64,000 bases of DNA from Bacillus sp. V2I10 (GTDB lineage Bacteria; Bacillota; Bacilli; Bacillales; Bacillaceae). The position numbers and the translations under genes are program-made. The stretch is taken from the NCBI RefSeq assembly GCF_030817055.1, contig NZ_JAUSYV010000001.1, positions 5,341,654 to 5,405,653 of the forward strand. Direction: 5' to 3'. The notes beneath the pieces were generated by a model. That model did not search any database and had not been told where the DNA came from. It saw only the letters and a program-made list of their open reading frames with translations. Each line of letters starts with the position of its first letter. The first letter of the stretch is position 1. Shown piece by piece: positions 1 through 8,141 of this stretch.

Positions 1-87
1 GTAGGCGAACCAAGCCCCTTTTTGCAAAATGTTACGCCGGAGAGCTTCATTCTGAGCTTGACTTAAAGGACTGATGGGGATCCTCAC
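1..87 (-). CDS. Possible N-terminus of a gene running off the left edge
   Basis: A reading frame of 29 codons starts at a GTG at position 87 on the minus strand and stays open to the first base of the window. It reads like an ordinary soluble N-terminus (Val-Arg-Ile-Pro-Ile-Ser-Pro at the start, Gly-Ala-Trp-Phe-Ala-Tyr at the edge). I see no good ribosome binding site before the GTG and I do not recognise the protein. It may be the start of a real gene or a chance open frame. Confidence 0.25.
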   Translation of the reverse strand, partial: MRIPISPLSQAQNEALRRNILQKGAWFAY

Positions 88-213
88 TTTAATGTGACGC
101 TACAAATAAAATAGAAATGTAGTTTTGTCATTATTAAATTTAATAACCTAAACCGCTGGGCTCACATCTGCTTTTGTTTTTCGTATTGTTGTTCAGGAAA
201 AACCATACTTACA

Positions 214-254
214 AATAGTGAACAGCACTCAACATGCCCAGGGATGCTGGTGAA
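214..254. repeat. Short dispersed repeat, copy 1
   Basis: The stretch beginning AGTGAACAGCACTCAACATG and ending GGATGCTGGTG matches the two ends of a longer copy at 6690-6747. CAGCAC near the start can pair with GTGCTG near the end of the longer copy, so the element can form a stem. It lies outside any gene. The remaining bases between 88 and 296 show no convincing gene. Confidence 0.55.
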
Positions 255-296
255 GTATACTACCATATAAAGCTGATAAAAGAACGAAAAAAGAAA

Positions 297-319
297 GAAA
301 GGCAGACATTCTGCCTTTC
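297..319 (-). terminator. Terminator after the MmcQ/YjbR-like gene
   Basis: A 9- to 10-bp perfect stem (AAAGGCAGA / TCTGCCTTT) with a three-base loop lies just past the stop codon at 321. On the minus strand it is followed by a T-rich run. It should end the VOC-MmcQ transcript. Confidence 0.8.
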
Positions 320-320
320 T

Positions 321-692
321 TCACTTTTTATGCAGCTCTTTCCATTTCTTAACCAACCGTTTCGGTGCCGCGCGTAAATAGGCTTCTTGAATAAGATCGG
401 TCAATTCATCCCAGTCTTCCTCACCCGGATTTCGAATAGATACCCAGCCATGACGCCCTATATATGGGGTTTTGAAAAAATGCTCTTTCTGCAGTAATAT
501 TTCTTGAGTTTCCCGATCTGACTTAAACGACAAGCTGAATCCTTTCTCGCTTTCACCTGATATCACGAATGATTTTCCATTGATTTTAAACGTATTGTGA
601 CCGAAACCATCGATTAGTTCAACAGCTTCGGGCAGTGCAAGACAGATATTGCGCACATTTTCAAGCATGCCTGCCGCGTCTTGTGATTTCAT
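321..692 (-). CDS. MmcQ/YjbR family protein
   Basis: This 123-residue protein has the hallmarks of the MmcQ/YjbR fold: 'ICLALPEAVE' near the N-terminus, 'FKINGKSFVI' in the middle, and the family's 'GRHGWVSI' segment at about residues 78-85, followed by 'DLIQEAYLRAAPKRL'. Members have a CyaY-like fold and are often called DNA-binding; their cellular role is poorly defined. The start is supported by AGGGGA before the ATG. It lies 24 bases after the VOC gene and probably shares its transcript. The length is normal for the family. Confidence 0.85.
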   Translation of the reverse strand: MKSQDAAGMLENVRNICLALPEAVELIDGFGHNTFKINGKSFVISGESEKGFSLSFKSDRETQEILLQKEHFFKTPYIGRHGWVSIRNPGEEDWDELTDLIQEAYLRAAPKRLVKKWKELHKK

Positions 693-716
693 GTTTTTAT
701 TCCCCTGTCATGGGTT

Positions 717-1112
717 CTATTTTGCATTCACATCGGGTTGATGAATTCCGAATGTATTGCCTTCGGTATCAATATAGTATCCTTGCCACGCCATTTCAGG
801 CAACGCATATTTGGGCATTGCGACCTTGCCGCCATTCTCAATAATTTTAGCTTCTGTTACATCGTAATTTTCCACTCCCATAGTACAAGCAAATCCATTT
901 AATGGCTGGTTTGTTTCCGGCGGTGTACTTTGCCTATGCATCAAAGCACCATCGATTCCAGGTTCATTCTCATTTCCAGTCACTGCTCCAAAGTAAGGCA
1001 TTCCTGCATAATCACTCCAATCTTGAAATGACCATCCGAATACTTCTCCATAAAACTTCTTTGCCCGTTCCATGTCACTCACATGAATTTCAAAATGAAC
1101 TAATCTTCCCAT
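717..1112 (-). CDS. VOC family (glyoxalase/bleomycin-resistance-like) protein
   Basis: A 131-residue single vicinal-oxygen-chelate protein. The start 'MGRLVHFEIHVSDMERAKKFYGEVFGWSF' contains the usual beta-alpha opening with a candidate metal-ligand histidine, and 'GYYIDTEGNTFGIHQPD' near the C-terminus supplies the typical second half (D-x-E-G-N). Substrate and reaction cannot be read from sequence; relatives include glyoxalases and antibiotic-binding proteins. AGGAGG sits directly before the ATG. It is the first gene of a two-gene unit with the MmcQ/YjbR gene. Confidence 0.85.
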   Translation of the reverse strand: MGRLVHFEIHVSDMERAKKFYGEVFGWSFQDWSDYAGMPYFGAVTGNENEPGIDGALMHRQSTPPETNQPLNGFACTMGVENYDVTEAKIIENGGKVAMPKYALPEMAWQGYYIDTEGNTFGIHQPDVNAK

Positions 1113-1286
1113 GAGATTTCCTCCTAGTTTTTAAAAGAATTAATTATTTCCTTAAATCATTCAGTGAGTTCGCTTACAAATTCCTACTTATTATTATAAT
1201 GCGTATGGAAATAAACTTAGTTTTTTAGCTGAGAATAAGTTTATAAAAAAGAGAAGGCAAAATCATTAAGTACAGATTTTTTTAAA

Positions 1287-2696
1287 TTAATTGTCTTTTA
1301 TTCCTTCTCTTATATTAAATGGGAGTGTGATATTGAAAGCCGTTCCCTTATTTAGTGTGCTTTTTACTTTTATTTCTCCTTCTAATCGTAAAACAAGGTG
1401 CTTGACAATCGATAAACCTAGACCTGTGCTTCCTATTCTATTCGAACGGGATTTATCAACCTTATAAAACCTTTCAAATATATAGGGAAGATCTTCTTCT
1501 GGTATGCCAACACCTGTATCCTCTATATAAAGCTGCACTTTTTTTTTGTCTACCCAGCCTTTTACTTTTACATGCCCATTTAACCTATTGTAGCGAATTG
1601 CATTTTCCAATAAGTTCATCATAATTTGTTCTAAACGCACTCCATCGGTATATATAAAAGGAATGTTGGCATCTAATTCCTTTTGAAGGAGGATCTCACT
1701 TTCTTTTGCTTTTAATGAAACTTTAATAAGGCAGTTTTCAATCAAGTCATGGATATTAATCCAGTTAAAATGAAGATCTAATTGCCCTCCTTCAATTTTT
1801 GATAACTCAAACAAGTCCGTGATCAACGCATTCAATTGATTCGCTTCATCGAGGACAATGGATAAGTAGAGATCTTTTTCTTTTTCATCCTTATATAATT
1901 TATCCTGAATCACCTGTATATAACCTTTTATATAGGAGATAGGAGTTCTTAAATCATGAGATATGTTAGCAAAAAATTCAGTCTGTCTATTTCTGTATCT
2001 TTCTAACTCTTGACCCAAATCATTAATAGCTGAAGCCAATGAACCTACTTCATCATTTGAAGAGATATTGACTTTCTTATAGAACTTTCCTTTTGCCACA
2101 TCTCTTGTTACTTTTTCCATTTGTAATAATGGTGAAGCCAGCTTCTTTGAAGCTATATATGTAAAACCTAAAGCCATACACAGAGCGCCAAGCATAGAGA
2201 CCAACAGTAAAAGCTCAATATCATGAACGGATTTCTTTATATGTTCGGCATCAGAGAATACTAATAAACCAGCATCTTCTTTGGTGGATAAATATAAAGG
2301 TTTTCCTGAAACAAAATAGTTATGATTATTCGTTGGGTTATGATATTCGATTTGAACATCTTTCTTTGAATAAGCAGCTTCTAATAGCTCTCTATCAATT
2401 TGAGTACCTTGATGAAACAATTTATCGTTAGAAGTAAATATAATTCTTCCTTCTCGATCAATAATACAAATTTCCGTCTTTGTTAAACTTGCGGCTGTTT
2501 GTAATGTTTCAATATCTTCAAGACTTGATAAGGAATCAGAATATTGAGCAGCTAATTGATTAATTTGATAATGAGCTTCACTTAAATAGCTTTTGTAAAA
2601 CAGTCTATCAATGGTAAAAATCAGCGGTAAAAGCACGCTAATTAATAGTATAAATATGGTTGCCCCCCATTTAAAAACAATACTGTTCCATTTCAT
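1287..2696 (-). CDS. Sensor histidine kinase (HAMP, HisKA, HATPase_c)
   Basis: A 469-residue membrane kinase. Transmembrane segments lie at about residues 9-29 and 160-183, enclosing an extracytoplasmic sensor region of some 130 residues. A HAMP linker follows (about 185-238), then the HisKA box 'FFANISHDLRTPISYI' with the phospho-accepting histidine near residue 247, and the ATPase domain with the N-box 'LLENAIRYN', G1 'DTGVGIPEED' and G2 'GSTGLGLSIV'. The start codon overlaps the response regulator stop (ATGA). No neighbour reveals the signal; the nearest minus-strand genes downstream are the VOC/MmcQ pair. Confidence 0.95.
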   Translation of the reverse strand: MKWNSIVFKWGATIFILLISVLLPLIFTIDRLFYKSYLSEAHYQINQLAAQYSDSLSSLEDIETLQTAASLTKTEICIIDREGRIIFTSNDKLFHQGTQIDRELLEAAYSKKDVQIEYHNPTNNHNYFVSGKPLYLSTKEDAGLLVFSDAEHIKKSVHDIELLLLVSMLGALCMALGFTYIASKKLASPLLQMEKVTRDVAKGKFYKKVNISSNDEVGSLASAINDLGQELERYRNRQTEFFANISHDLRTPISYIKGYIQVIQDKLYKDEKEKDLYLSIVLDEANQLNALITDLFELSKIEGGQLDLHFNWINIHDLIENCLIKVSLKAKESEILLQKELDANIPFIYTDGVRLEQIMMNLLENAIRYNRLNGHVKVKGWVDKKKVQLYIEDTGVGIPEEDLPYIFERFYKVDKSRSNRIGSTGLGLSIVKHLVLRLEGEIKVKSTLNKGTAFNITLPFNIREGIKDN

Positions 2697-3394
2697 AACG
2701 GACCATCCGCCGGGTTGAATTTATAGCCTACACCCCACACCGTTTGAATGGGATTATATGTAGATGCTTGTTCTTTTACCTTAATACGGATATTTTTAAT
2801 ATGAGAATCAACCGTTCTGTGATCCCTCATATCTTTCATCCCCCAAATAACATCTAACAATAAATCTCTTGTAAACACACGTTGAGGCTGATTCGCCAAT
2901 AAATATAGTAAATCGTATTCCTTAGGTGTTAAATCTAACTTCTCCCCTTTTATTAATACCGTCCTGCTTTCTGTTTTTATGATGATTAATTGATCTCCAT
3001 ACATCAATGTATTTTCTGCAAAGTGCTCATTAATAAGCGATCTCCTCAATAAGGCTTTGATACGGGCAGCGAGCTCTTCAGGCTCAAAAGGTTTTTCTAA
3101 ATAATCATCAGCTCCGATATCTAAACCATAAATCTTATCTCTTAACTCATTACGTGCTGTCAGCATTAGAATGGGAGTATGCTTTTCTTTTCTAATCTCC
3201 TTACAAATCTGCCACCCATCCAGGTTGGGAAGCATAATGTCTAATATAATTAAATCAACATGAATCGATGAAACAAAAGCTAAAGCTTGTCGACCATCTT
3301 CCGCCTCTATTACATCATATTCTTTTTCAAGATAGATCCTTAATAAATTTCTCATATTCCACTCATCATCAACGACTAATATTCTCTTCTCCAT
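2693..3394 (-). CDS. OmpR/PhoB-type response regulator
   Basis: A 233-residue regulator with an N-terminal receiver domain (acidic pair 'VVDDEW', phospho-acceptor Asp in 'LIILDIMLPNLDGW' near residue 52, Lys in 'LEKPFEPEEL') and a C-terminal winged-helix DNA-binding domain ending 'QTVWGVGYKFNPA'. I choose the ATG at 3394, preceded by GGGAGG; an in-frame TTG sits one codon upstream. The stop codon overlaps the start of the histidine kinase by four bases, so the two form a standard two-component pair. Confidence 0.95.
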   Translation of the reverse strand: MEKRILVVDDEWNMRNLLRIYLEKEYDVIEAEDGRQALAFVSSIHVDLIILDIMLPNLDGWQICKEIRKEKHTPILMLTARNELRDKIYGLDIGADDYLEKPFEPEELAARIKALLRRSLINEHFAENTLMYGDQLIIIKTESRTVLIKGEKLDLTPKEYDLLYLLANQPQRVFTRDLLLDVIWGMKDMRDHRTVDSHIKNIRIKVKEQASTYNPIQTVWGVGYKFNPADGPL

Positions 3395-4116
3395 CAATAC
3401 CTCCCGAGGTTCGTTTCATTCTTTTCCTTACCTTAACTTTCTGTTTCATGAACACGAGAGCTATAAATTAAATGAACATACAACATTAAAACTAAGTGCA
3501 GCTCTTTCCCTTTAAACTTTAATAACTAATAGACCATGTGTGCTTTCATTTTCCTTTATAAGAAGATCATTAGCTACTATCTTCTGTCATCTACTCTCAC
3601 TAAATATTAATCTATATTTTCAAAAAAATGTGGCATAATCTCTATTTTGAGACTATTGATATACTTTTTTGAAAATTAGGTAAAAAGGAGGGAAATGGAA
3701 AAACTGCACAGTTTCTTCAAATTTTCTTATTAGATTAGTAGTTAATACTATAGTTTCTTAATGAATGTTAAGTACTGAAATGAGAAGGCTCAATTAAAAT
3801 CTTGAATTACTGCTTACTCTTTCATGGAGACCTTCAAAAGAAAAATGGAGGTTGGTAAACAAGGTCGTTGATATCGTTTCTCATCAATTTCTAATCTTTC
3901 TGTTATTTCATTATCATTTTGCAACCATAAGATGGAAATGTATTAAAAAATTAAAGGAGGTTTTAGGGATTATTCCAATTGCTCTAATTTGCAGTGATAA
4001 CAAAATCTTTTAAAAACTGTGATTAAGGTAAAAGAATGAGAGATTCTGAATTATTATAATGATTTCCTTCAAGATTACTACTATCCAAAAAATGAAAATG
4101 AAAGGAAGAAAAATAA
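3395..4116. other. Intergenic stretch before the carbonic anhydrase gene
   Basis: About 720 bases separate the divergent response-regulator and carbonic-anhydrase genes. The region is AT-rich. It holds a possible 12-codon leader ORF at 3695-3733, a lone AAAGGAGG near 3953 with no usable start after it, and a TATAAT at 4055-4060 that could serve as a -10 box for the carbonic anhydrase gene but lacks a good -35. No longer gene is supported. Confidence 0.5.
3695..3733 (+). CDS. Possible 12-residue leader peptide
   Basis: A strong ribosome binding site (AAAAGGAGGG) is followed four to five bases later by ATG and a 12-codon frame, MEKLHSFFKFSY. It lies about 380 bases upstream of the carbonic anhydrase gene on the same strand. 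Good spacing makes translation plausible, but the peptide is too short for any family call and may be the remnant of a longer gene. Confidence 0.3.
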   Translation: MEKLHSFFKFSY

Positions 4117-4713
4117 ATGACGATTATTTCAAGCATTCTAGATTATAACAAGACTTTTGTTGATCAAAACAAGTATGAGGAGTTTCAAACGACAAAGTAT
4201 CCAGATAAAAGGATTGTTATTTTAACTTGCATGGATACTCGGCTATTGGAACTTCTTCCAAAGGCACTGGGGTTGAAAAATGGAGATGCGAAAATTATTA
4301 AAAATGCCGGGGCTGTTGTTTCTCATCCTTTTGGCAGTATTATGCGGAGCATCTTAGTCGCTATTTATGAGCTAAAAACTGAGGAAGTTTGTGTCATAGG
4401 ACATCATGAATGCGGGATGGTGGGTCTTCAATCTTCTCCACTTCTTGAAGCGGCAAAGCAGAAGGGAGTTAGTGCAGAGCAAATCAATACACTTACAAAC
4501 GCAGGCATTGATTTATCAAAATGGCTGACGGGTTTTCAATGTGTAGAAGAGAGTGTCATAAATAGTGTTCATATGATCAAAAGTCATCCTTTAATGCCAA
4601 GTAATATTGCCATTCATGGAATGGTCATCCATCCACGTACAGGTAAATTAGATCTTATTGAAGATGGATACGGCTCTGTTCAATCTATCAAAAATGAACT
4701 ATACACTATGTAA
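4117..4713 (+). CDS. Beta-class carbonic anhydrase
   Basis: A 198-residue zinc enzyme interconverting CO2 and bicarbonate. The zinc ligands and catalytic pair of beta-carbonic anhydrases are visible: C38, D40 and R42 in 'LTCMDTRL', and H96 and C99 in 'VIGHHECGM'. 'IIKNAGAVVSHP' is the conserved segment between them. GGAAG precedes the ATG. The SulP transporter gene begins 17 bases downstream with its own binding site, so the two form a unit likely to couple bicarbonate transport to interconversion. No signal peptide is present, so the enzyme is cytosolic. Confidence 0.95.
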   Translation: MTIISSILDYNKTFVDQNKYEEFQTTKYPDKRIVILTCMDTRLLELLPKALGLKNGDAKIIKNAGAVVSHPFGSIMRSILVAIYELKTEEVCVIGHHECGMVGLQSSPLLEAAKQKGVSAEQINTLTNAGIDLSKWLTGFQCVEESVINSVHMIKSHPLMPSNIAIHGMVIHPRTGKLDLIEDGYGSVQSIKNELYTM

Positions 4714-4730
4714 AGGGAGGGTATTCTAAA

Positions 4731-6488
4731 ATGATTTCTTCTAGAAGGTTTGATGGGTACAACATTGGTCATTTTCAGAGAGATCTCGTTGCGGGATTAG
4801 TAGTAGGGATTGTAGCCATACCTTTGGCAATGGCTTTTGCTATTGCTTCAGGGGTTAGACCTGAATATGGACTTTACACAACGATTATTGCAGGAGTTAT
4901 CGTCTCCCTCTTCGGAGGATCGAAATATCAAATTGCAGGTCCGACTGGAGCATTTGTCCCGGTTTTATTAGGAATCGTCATGCAGTTCGGATATGAAAAA
5001 TTGTTGATTGCCGGTTTCTTAGCAGGTATCATGATTTTTCTAATGGGTTTGTTCAAATTAGGAAGATTTATCAAGTTTATTCCTCGACCTGTTACCATCG
5101 GCTTTACTGCTGGAATTGCAGTGATTATCTTTTCCGGCCAGATTGCCAATTTTTTAGGACTCAGTAACTTAGAAAAAGAAGAAGCATTTCTTTTAAATAT
5201 GAAAGAAATCTTAACAAACTTAAATACAGTTAATATTTACAGTGTTCTGGTGGCTGTTATCAGTTTAACGATCGTGATATTGGCACCGAAATATATGCCA
5301 AAAATCCCTGGAGCCTTGTTGGCATTACTTGTCTCTACGCTTGTTGCTGCCTTTTTCTTTCCAAATCAAGTAGCAACAATTGGGTCGACTTATGGAGTAA
5401 TTCCTAATGGATTACCTGCCTTTCAGTTTCCCCAGATCACAGTTAGTCTAGTGATTGAACTCCTTCCTGCTGCATTAGTGATCGCCATGCTTGGGGGAAT
5501 TGAATCACTATTATCTGCATTAGTGGCAGATAGCATGACTAACGGTAAGCATAACAGTAATAAGGAGCTTATTGGCCAAGGACTAGCTAATATGATCACT
5601 CCTTTATTTGGAGGGATTCCAGCTACAGGTGCCATTGCCCGAACTGCAACAAATATAAAAAACGGGGCTGCCTCCCCTTTATCAGGTGTCATACATGGGG
5701 TTGTGGTATTACTGGTGTTAGTCATTTTAGCACCTTATGCCTCGGCCATTCCTTTAGCTAGTATGGCTCCTATTCTTATGTTTGTTGCTTGGAACATGAG
5801 TGAACGCAAAGAATTTGCTCATATCTTTAAAACGAAAACGATGGATTCACTAGTATTAATCGTAACCTTCTTGTTAACCGTTTTTATAGACCTTACAACA
5901 GGTGTTGGGATCGGTTTACTTTTAGCCCTTGTAGCTTTTGTCAGACTAATGAGCCGTACTTTAAAAGTTTCAAAAGTTTTACCAGACCCAGTTGATAAGC
6001 AAGTAAAACCGGAAATGGTCTATCAAGGTTCTAACTGTCCGCAAATTAATATTTATACCCTAGAGGGACCATTATTTTTTGGATCGACAGAAAGGTTTGA
6101 GGAAGAATTAGAGGAAATTGTTCGTTCTAAACCGAGAATTCTGCTATTAAGAATGAGTAAAGTTTCCTTTATTGATACATCAGGGGAAGCACTTCTCACA
6201 AACATTGTGAAACAATTCAAGTCCCAAAACCAACAAGTATTGATTTCCGGGCTCCAACAGCAGCCAAAAGAATTATTTGAGAAAACGGGTTTTTATCAAA
6301 TAATTGGTGAGGAACATTTCTTTTCCCGAACAGGTGATGCAATTAATAAAGCTCTATCGAAATTAGATGTAGGACGTTGTATGGGCTGTAAACAATTTTC
6401 TTTTCATGAATGTACAGCACTTTCACAGAAAGCTCCAATGCCTTCCGGTTTAAAACAACATAGAAAACAGGAGTTAGGATTGACCTAA
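4731..6488 (+). CDS. SulP family anion transporter with STAS domain
   Basis: A 585-residue membrane protein. The SulP core with many hydrophobic helices spans about residues 15-410 ('RDLVAGLVVGIVAIPLAMAFAIA', 'YQIAGPTGAF', 'FGGIPATGAIARTATN'), followed by a cytoplasmic STAS domain at roughly 435-540 ('RMSKVSFIDTSGEAL'). Linkage to carbonic anhydrase suggests bicarbonate, though SulP proteins also carry sulfate and other anions. The C-terminal tail after STAS carries C550-x2-C553-x5-H559-x-C561, a zinc-binding-like pattern I would not expect in every family member. GGGAGGG precedes the ATG. Confidence 0.92.
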   Translation: MISSRRFDGYNIGHFQRDLVAGLVVGIVAIPLAMAFAIASGVRPEYGLYTTIIAGVIVSLFGGSKYQIAGPTGAFVPVLLGIVMQFGYEKLLIAGFLAGIMIFLMGLFKLGRFIKFIPRPVTIGFTAGIAVIIFSGQIANFLGLSNLEKEEAFLLNMKEILTNLNTVNIYSVLVAVISLTIVILAPKYMPKIPGALLALLVSTLVAAFFFPNQVATIGSTYGVIPNGLPAFQFPQITVSLVIELLPAALVIAMLGGIESLLSALVADSMTNGKHNSNKELIGQGLANMITPLFGGIPATGAIARTATNIKNGAASPLSGVIHGVVVLLVLVILAPYASAIPLASMAPILMFVAWNMSERKEFAHIFKTKTMDSLVLIVTFLLTVFIDLTTGVGIGLLLALVAFVRLMSRTLKVSKVLPDPVDKQVKPEMVYQGSNCPQINIYTLEGPLFFGSTERFEEELEEIVRSKPRILLLRMSKVSFIDTSGEALLTNIVKQFKSQNQQVLISGLQQQPKELFEKTGFYQIIGEEHFFSRTGDAINKALSKLDVGRCMGCKQFSFHECTALSQKAPMPSGLKQHRKQELGLT

Positions 6489-6620
6489 ATGAATATAATC
6501 CTATCAAGATAAAGACAAAAGAAAGTTTCGTCTTAGCCTTTCCTCGAATAGGGAGAGGTGGCTAATTACTTGAAAATACTCATTATTTGTACGATTCTTT
6601 GCTTCATTCTATAAAAATAA

Positions 6621-6649
6621 AAAACCTTCCAAAAAAAGGAAGGTTTTTT
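6621..6649 (+). terminator. Terminator after the SulP gene
   Basis: AAAACCTTCC and GGAAGGTTTT form a perfect stem around an A-only loop, followed by T residues. It lies about 130 bases after the SulP stop codon and should end the carbonic anhydrase-SulP transcript; it could also act on the minus strand. Confidence 0.85.
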
Positions 6650-6689
6650 ATCTTACACGTCTCAGTGTATTATCAATCTTTTCTTATAA

Positions 6690-6747
6690 GTAGTGAACAG
6701 CACTCCACATGCGTCGAGTGTATGTCGCAACACAAGGGTGCTGGTGG
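6690..6747. repeat. Short dispersed repeat, copy 2 (longer form)
   Basis: This 58-base stretch starts AGTAGTGAACAGCACTCCAC and ends AAGGGTGCTGGTG. Both ends match the element at 214-254; this copy has about 20 extra bases in the middle. Its ends can pair (CAGCAC with GTGCTG). Between the SulP stop and the dus gene (6489-6917) I find only this repeat and the terminator. Confidence 0.55.
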
Positions 6748-6917
6748 GTTTATTACATTCTTAAAACCTTTTTCTTTCAGAAAACAGACTTTATCAAAAC
6801 AAAAGTTGCCGGTTGCAAAGGAACTTGAAACTAAATAAAATAAGTACACATGAGTTGATGTGATTCATTTTTTCTCTTACTTTTTAAGAGTTACATCATT
6901 TCACTGTCCCCGTTCCA

Positions 6918-7880
6918 TCAACATTCTTTTCCAAAGTTATCAAGCAATGCACGCACTTCATCTGTTGATTTCGTGTTCATCAATTGATTTCTTAATTCAC
7001 CAGCTCCACGGAATCCTTTGACATAAATTTTGAAAAAACGATGAAGCCCTGTGATTGAACGTGGTAGTGCTTCCGCATATTGATCTTGAAGATCAAGCTG
7101 CAGTCTTAAAAGATCAAGGTACTCTTTACTGCTATGCTCTTTTGGCTCTTTTTCAAAAGCAAAAGGATTTTTAAAAATACCTCGCCCAATCATAACGCCA
7201 TCAATACCATATTGTTCAGCAAGCTGCAGCCCAGTTTGACGGTCAGGAATGTCTCCATTGATTGTTAGTAGCGTATTTGGCGCGATACGGTCACGTAATT
7301 TTTTGATTTCCGGAATTAGCTCCCAATGCGCATCTACTTGGCTCATTTCCTTTCTTGTACGTAAATGAATAGAAAGGTTCGCAATATCCTGTTTTAAAAT
7401 ATGCGTTAGCCACTCCTCCCACTCATTTACATCGTTATAGCCAAGTCGTGTTTTCACGCTGACAGGCAGTTCGCCCGCTTTTGCTGCTTGAATAAGTTCT
7501 GCCGCAACGTCTGGACGTAGAATAAGACCACTACCTTTCCCTCTCGATGCCACATTCGGTACAGGGCAGCCCATATTAATATCGATGCCTTTAAATCCTA
7601 GCTCCGCCATGCCAATACTCATTTGACGGAAATATTCGGGATTATCTCCCCAAATATGTGCCACCATTGGCTGTTCATCTTCTGTAAAAATCAAACGGCC
7701 ACGCACACTTTTCATGCCCTCTGGATGACAATAGCTATCCGAGTTTGTAAACTCTGTGAAAAATACATCCGGTCGACCGGCTTCACTTACTACGTGACGA
7801 AAAACAACATCTGTCACATCTTCCATTGGTGCAAGTACAAAAAATGGTCGTGGTAAATCACACCAAAAATTATCTATCAT
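6918..7880 (-). CDS. dus: tRNA-dihydrouridine synthase
   Basis: A 320-residue FMN enzyme that reduces specific uridines of tRNA to dihydrouridine. The TIM-barrel motifs are clear: 'FVLAPMEDVTDVVFR' at the start, 'GIDINMGCPVPNVASRGKGSGL' with the catalytic cysteine, 'LSIHLRTRKEM', and 'GVMIGRGIFKNPFAF' for phosphate binding. I start at ATG 7880; an upstream GTG at 7901 would add seven residues, and AGAGGA lies between the two. It resembles the divergent Firmicute Dus type rather than YacF/DusB. It stands alone. Confidence 0.9.
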   Translation of the reverse strand: MIDNFWCDLPRPFFVLAPMEDVTDVVFRHVVSEAGRPDVFFTEFTNSDSYCHPEGMKSVRGRLIFTEDEQPMVAHIWGDNPEYFRQMSIGMAELGFKGIDINMGCPVPNVASRGKGSGLILRPDVAAELIQAAKAGELPVSVKTRLGYNDVNEWEEWLTHILKQDIANLSIHLRTRKEMSQVDAHWELIPEIKKLRDRIAPNTLLTINGDIPDRQTGLQLAEQYGIDGVMIGRGIFKNPFAFEKEPKEHSSKEYLDLLRLQLDLQDQYAEALPRSITGLHRFFKIYVKGFRGAGELRNQLMNTKSTDEVRALLDNFGKEC

Positions 7881-8096
7881 TTCAAACTCAAATCCTCTCA
7901 CTATGGATACAACTTCAAACTCTCGGTCAAAAAATATAAAGCCAAATGTTCCACTTCTTTTACACTTTTATCATACTTAATAACTTATTATCAAACACAA
8001 GTACATTTGTACATTTATAACTTGTGAAAAACTATTGTGAAAATCGGCAATGTTTATTTTAAAGAAAATCGGTCCTGAATGGTATTTTTATAAACA

Positions 8097-8141
8097 AAAA
8101 AGCAGATGGTATAGATTTTTTCTATATCAACTGCTTTTCTA
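8097..8141 (-). terminator. Terminator after rlmCD
   Basis: An inverted repeat with AAAAAGCAG at one end and CTGCTTTT at the other, plus an inner TATAGA/TCTATA stem around a T-rich loop, directly abuts the rlmCD stop. The flanking runs of A and T make it a possible bidirectional terminator, for rlmCD on the minus strand. Confidence 0.8.

Noticed and set aside
1211..1244. Inverted repeat ATAAACTTA / TAAGTTTAT upstream of the VOC gene
   Set aside because: AT-rich nine-base arms with a 16-base gap and no T-run; too weak to call a terminator or operator.
6587..6838. 83-codon plus-strand ORF after the SulP gene
   Set aside because: It runs through the SulP terminator and the short dispersed repeat, with no binding site or recognisable domain.
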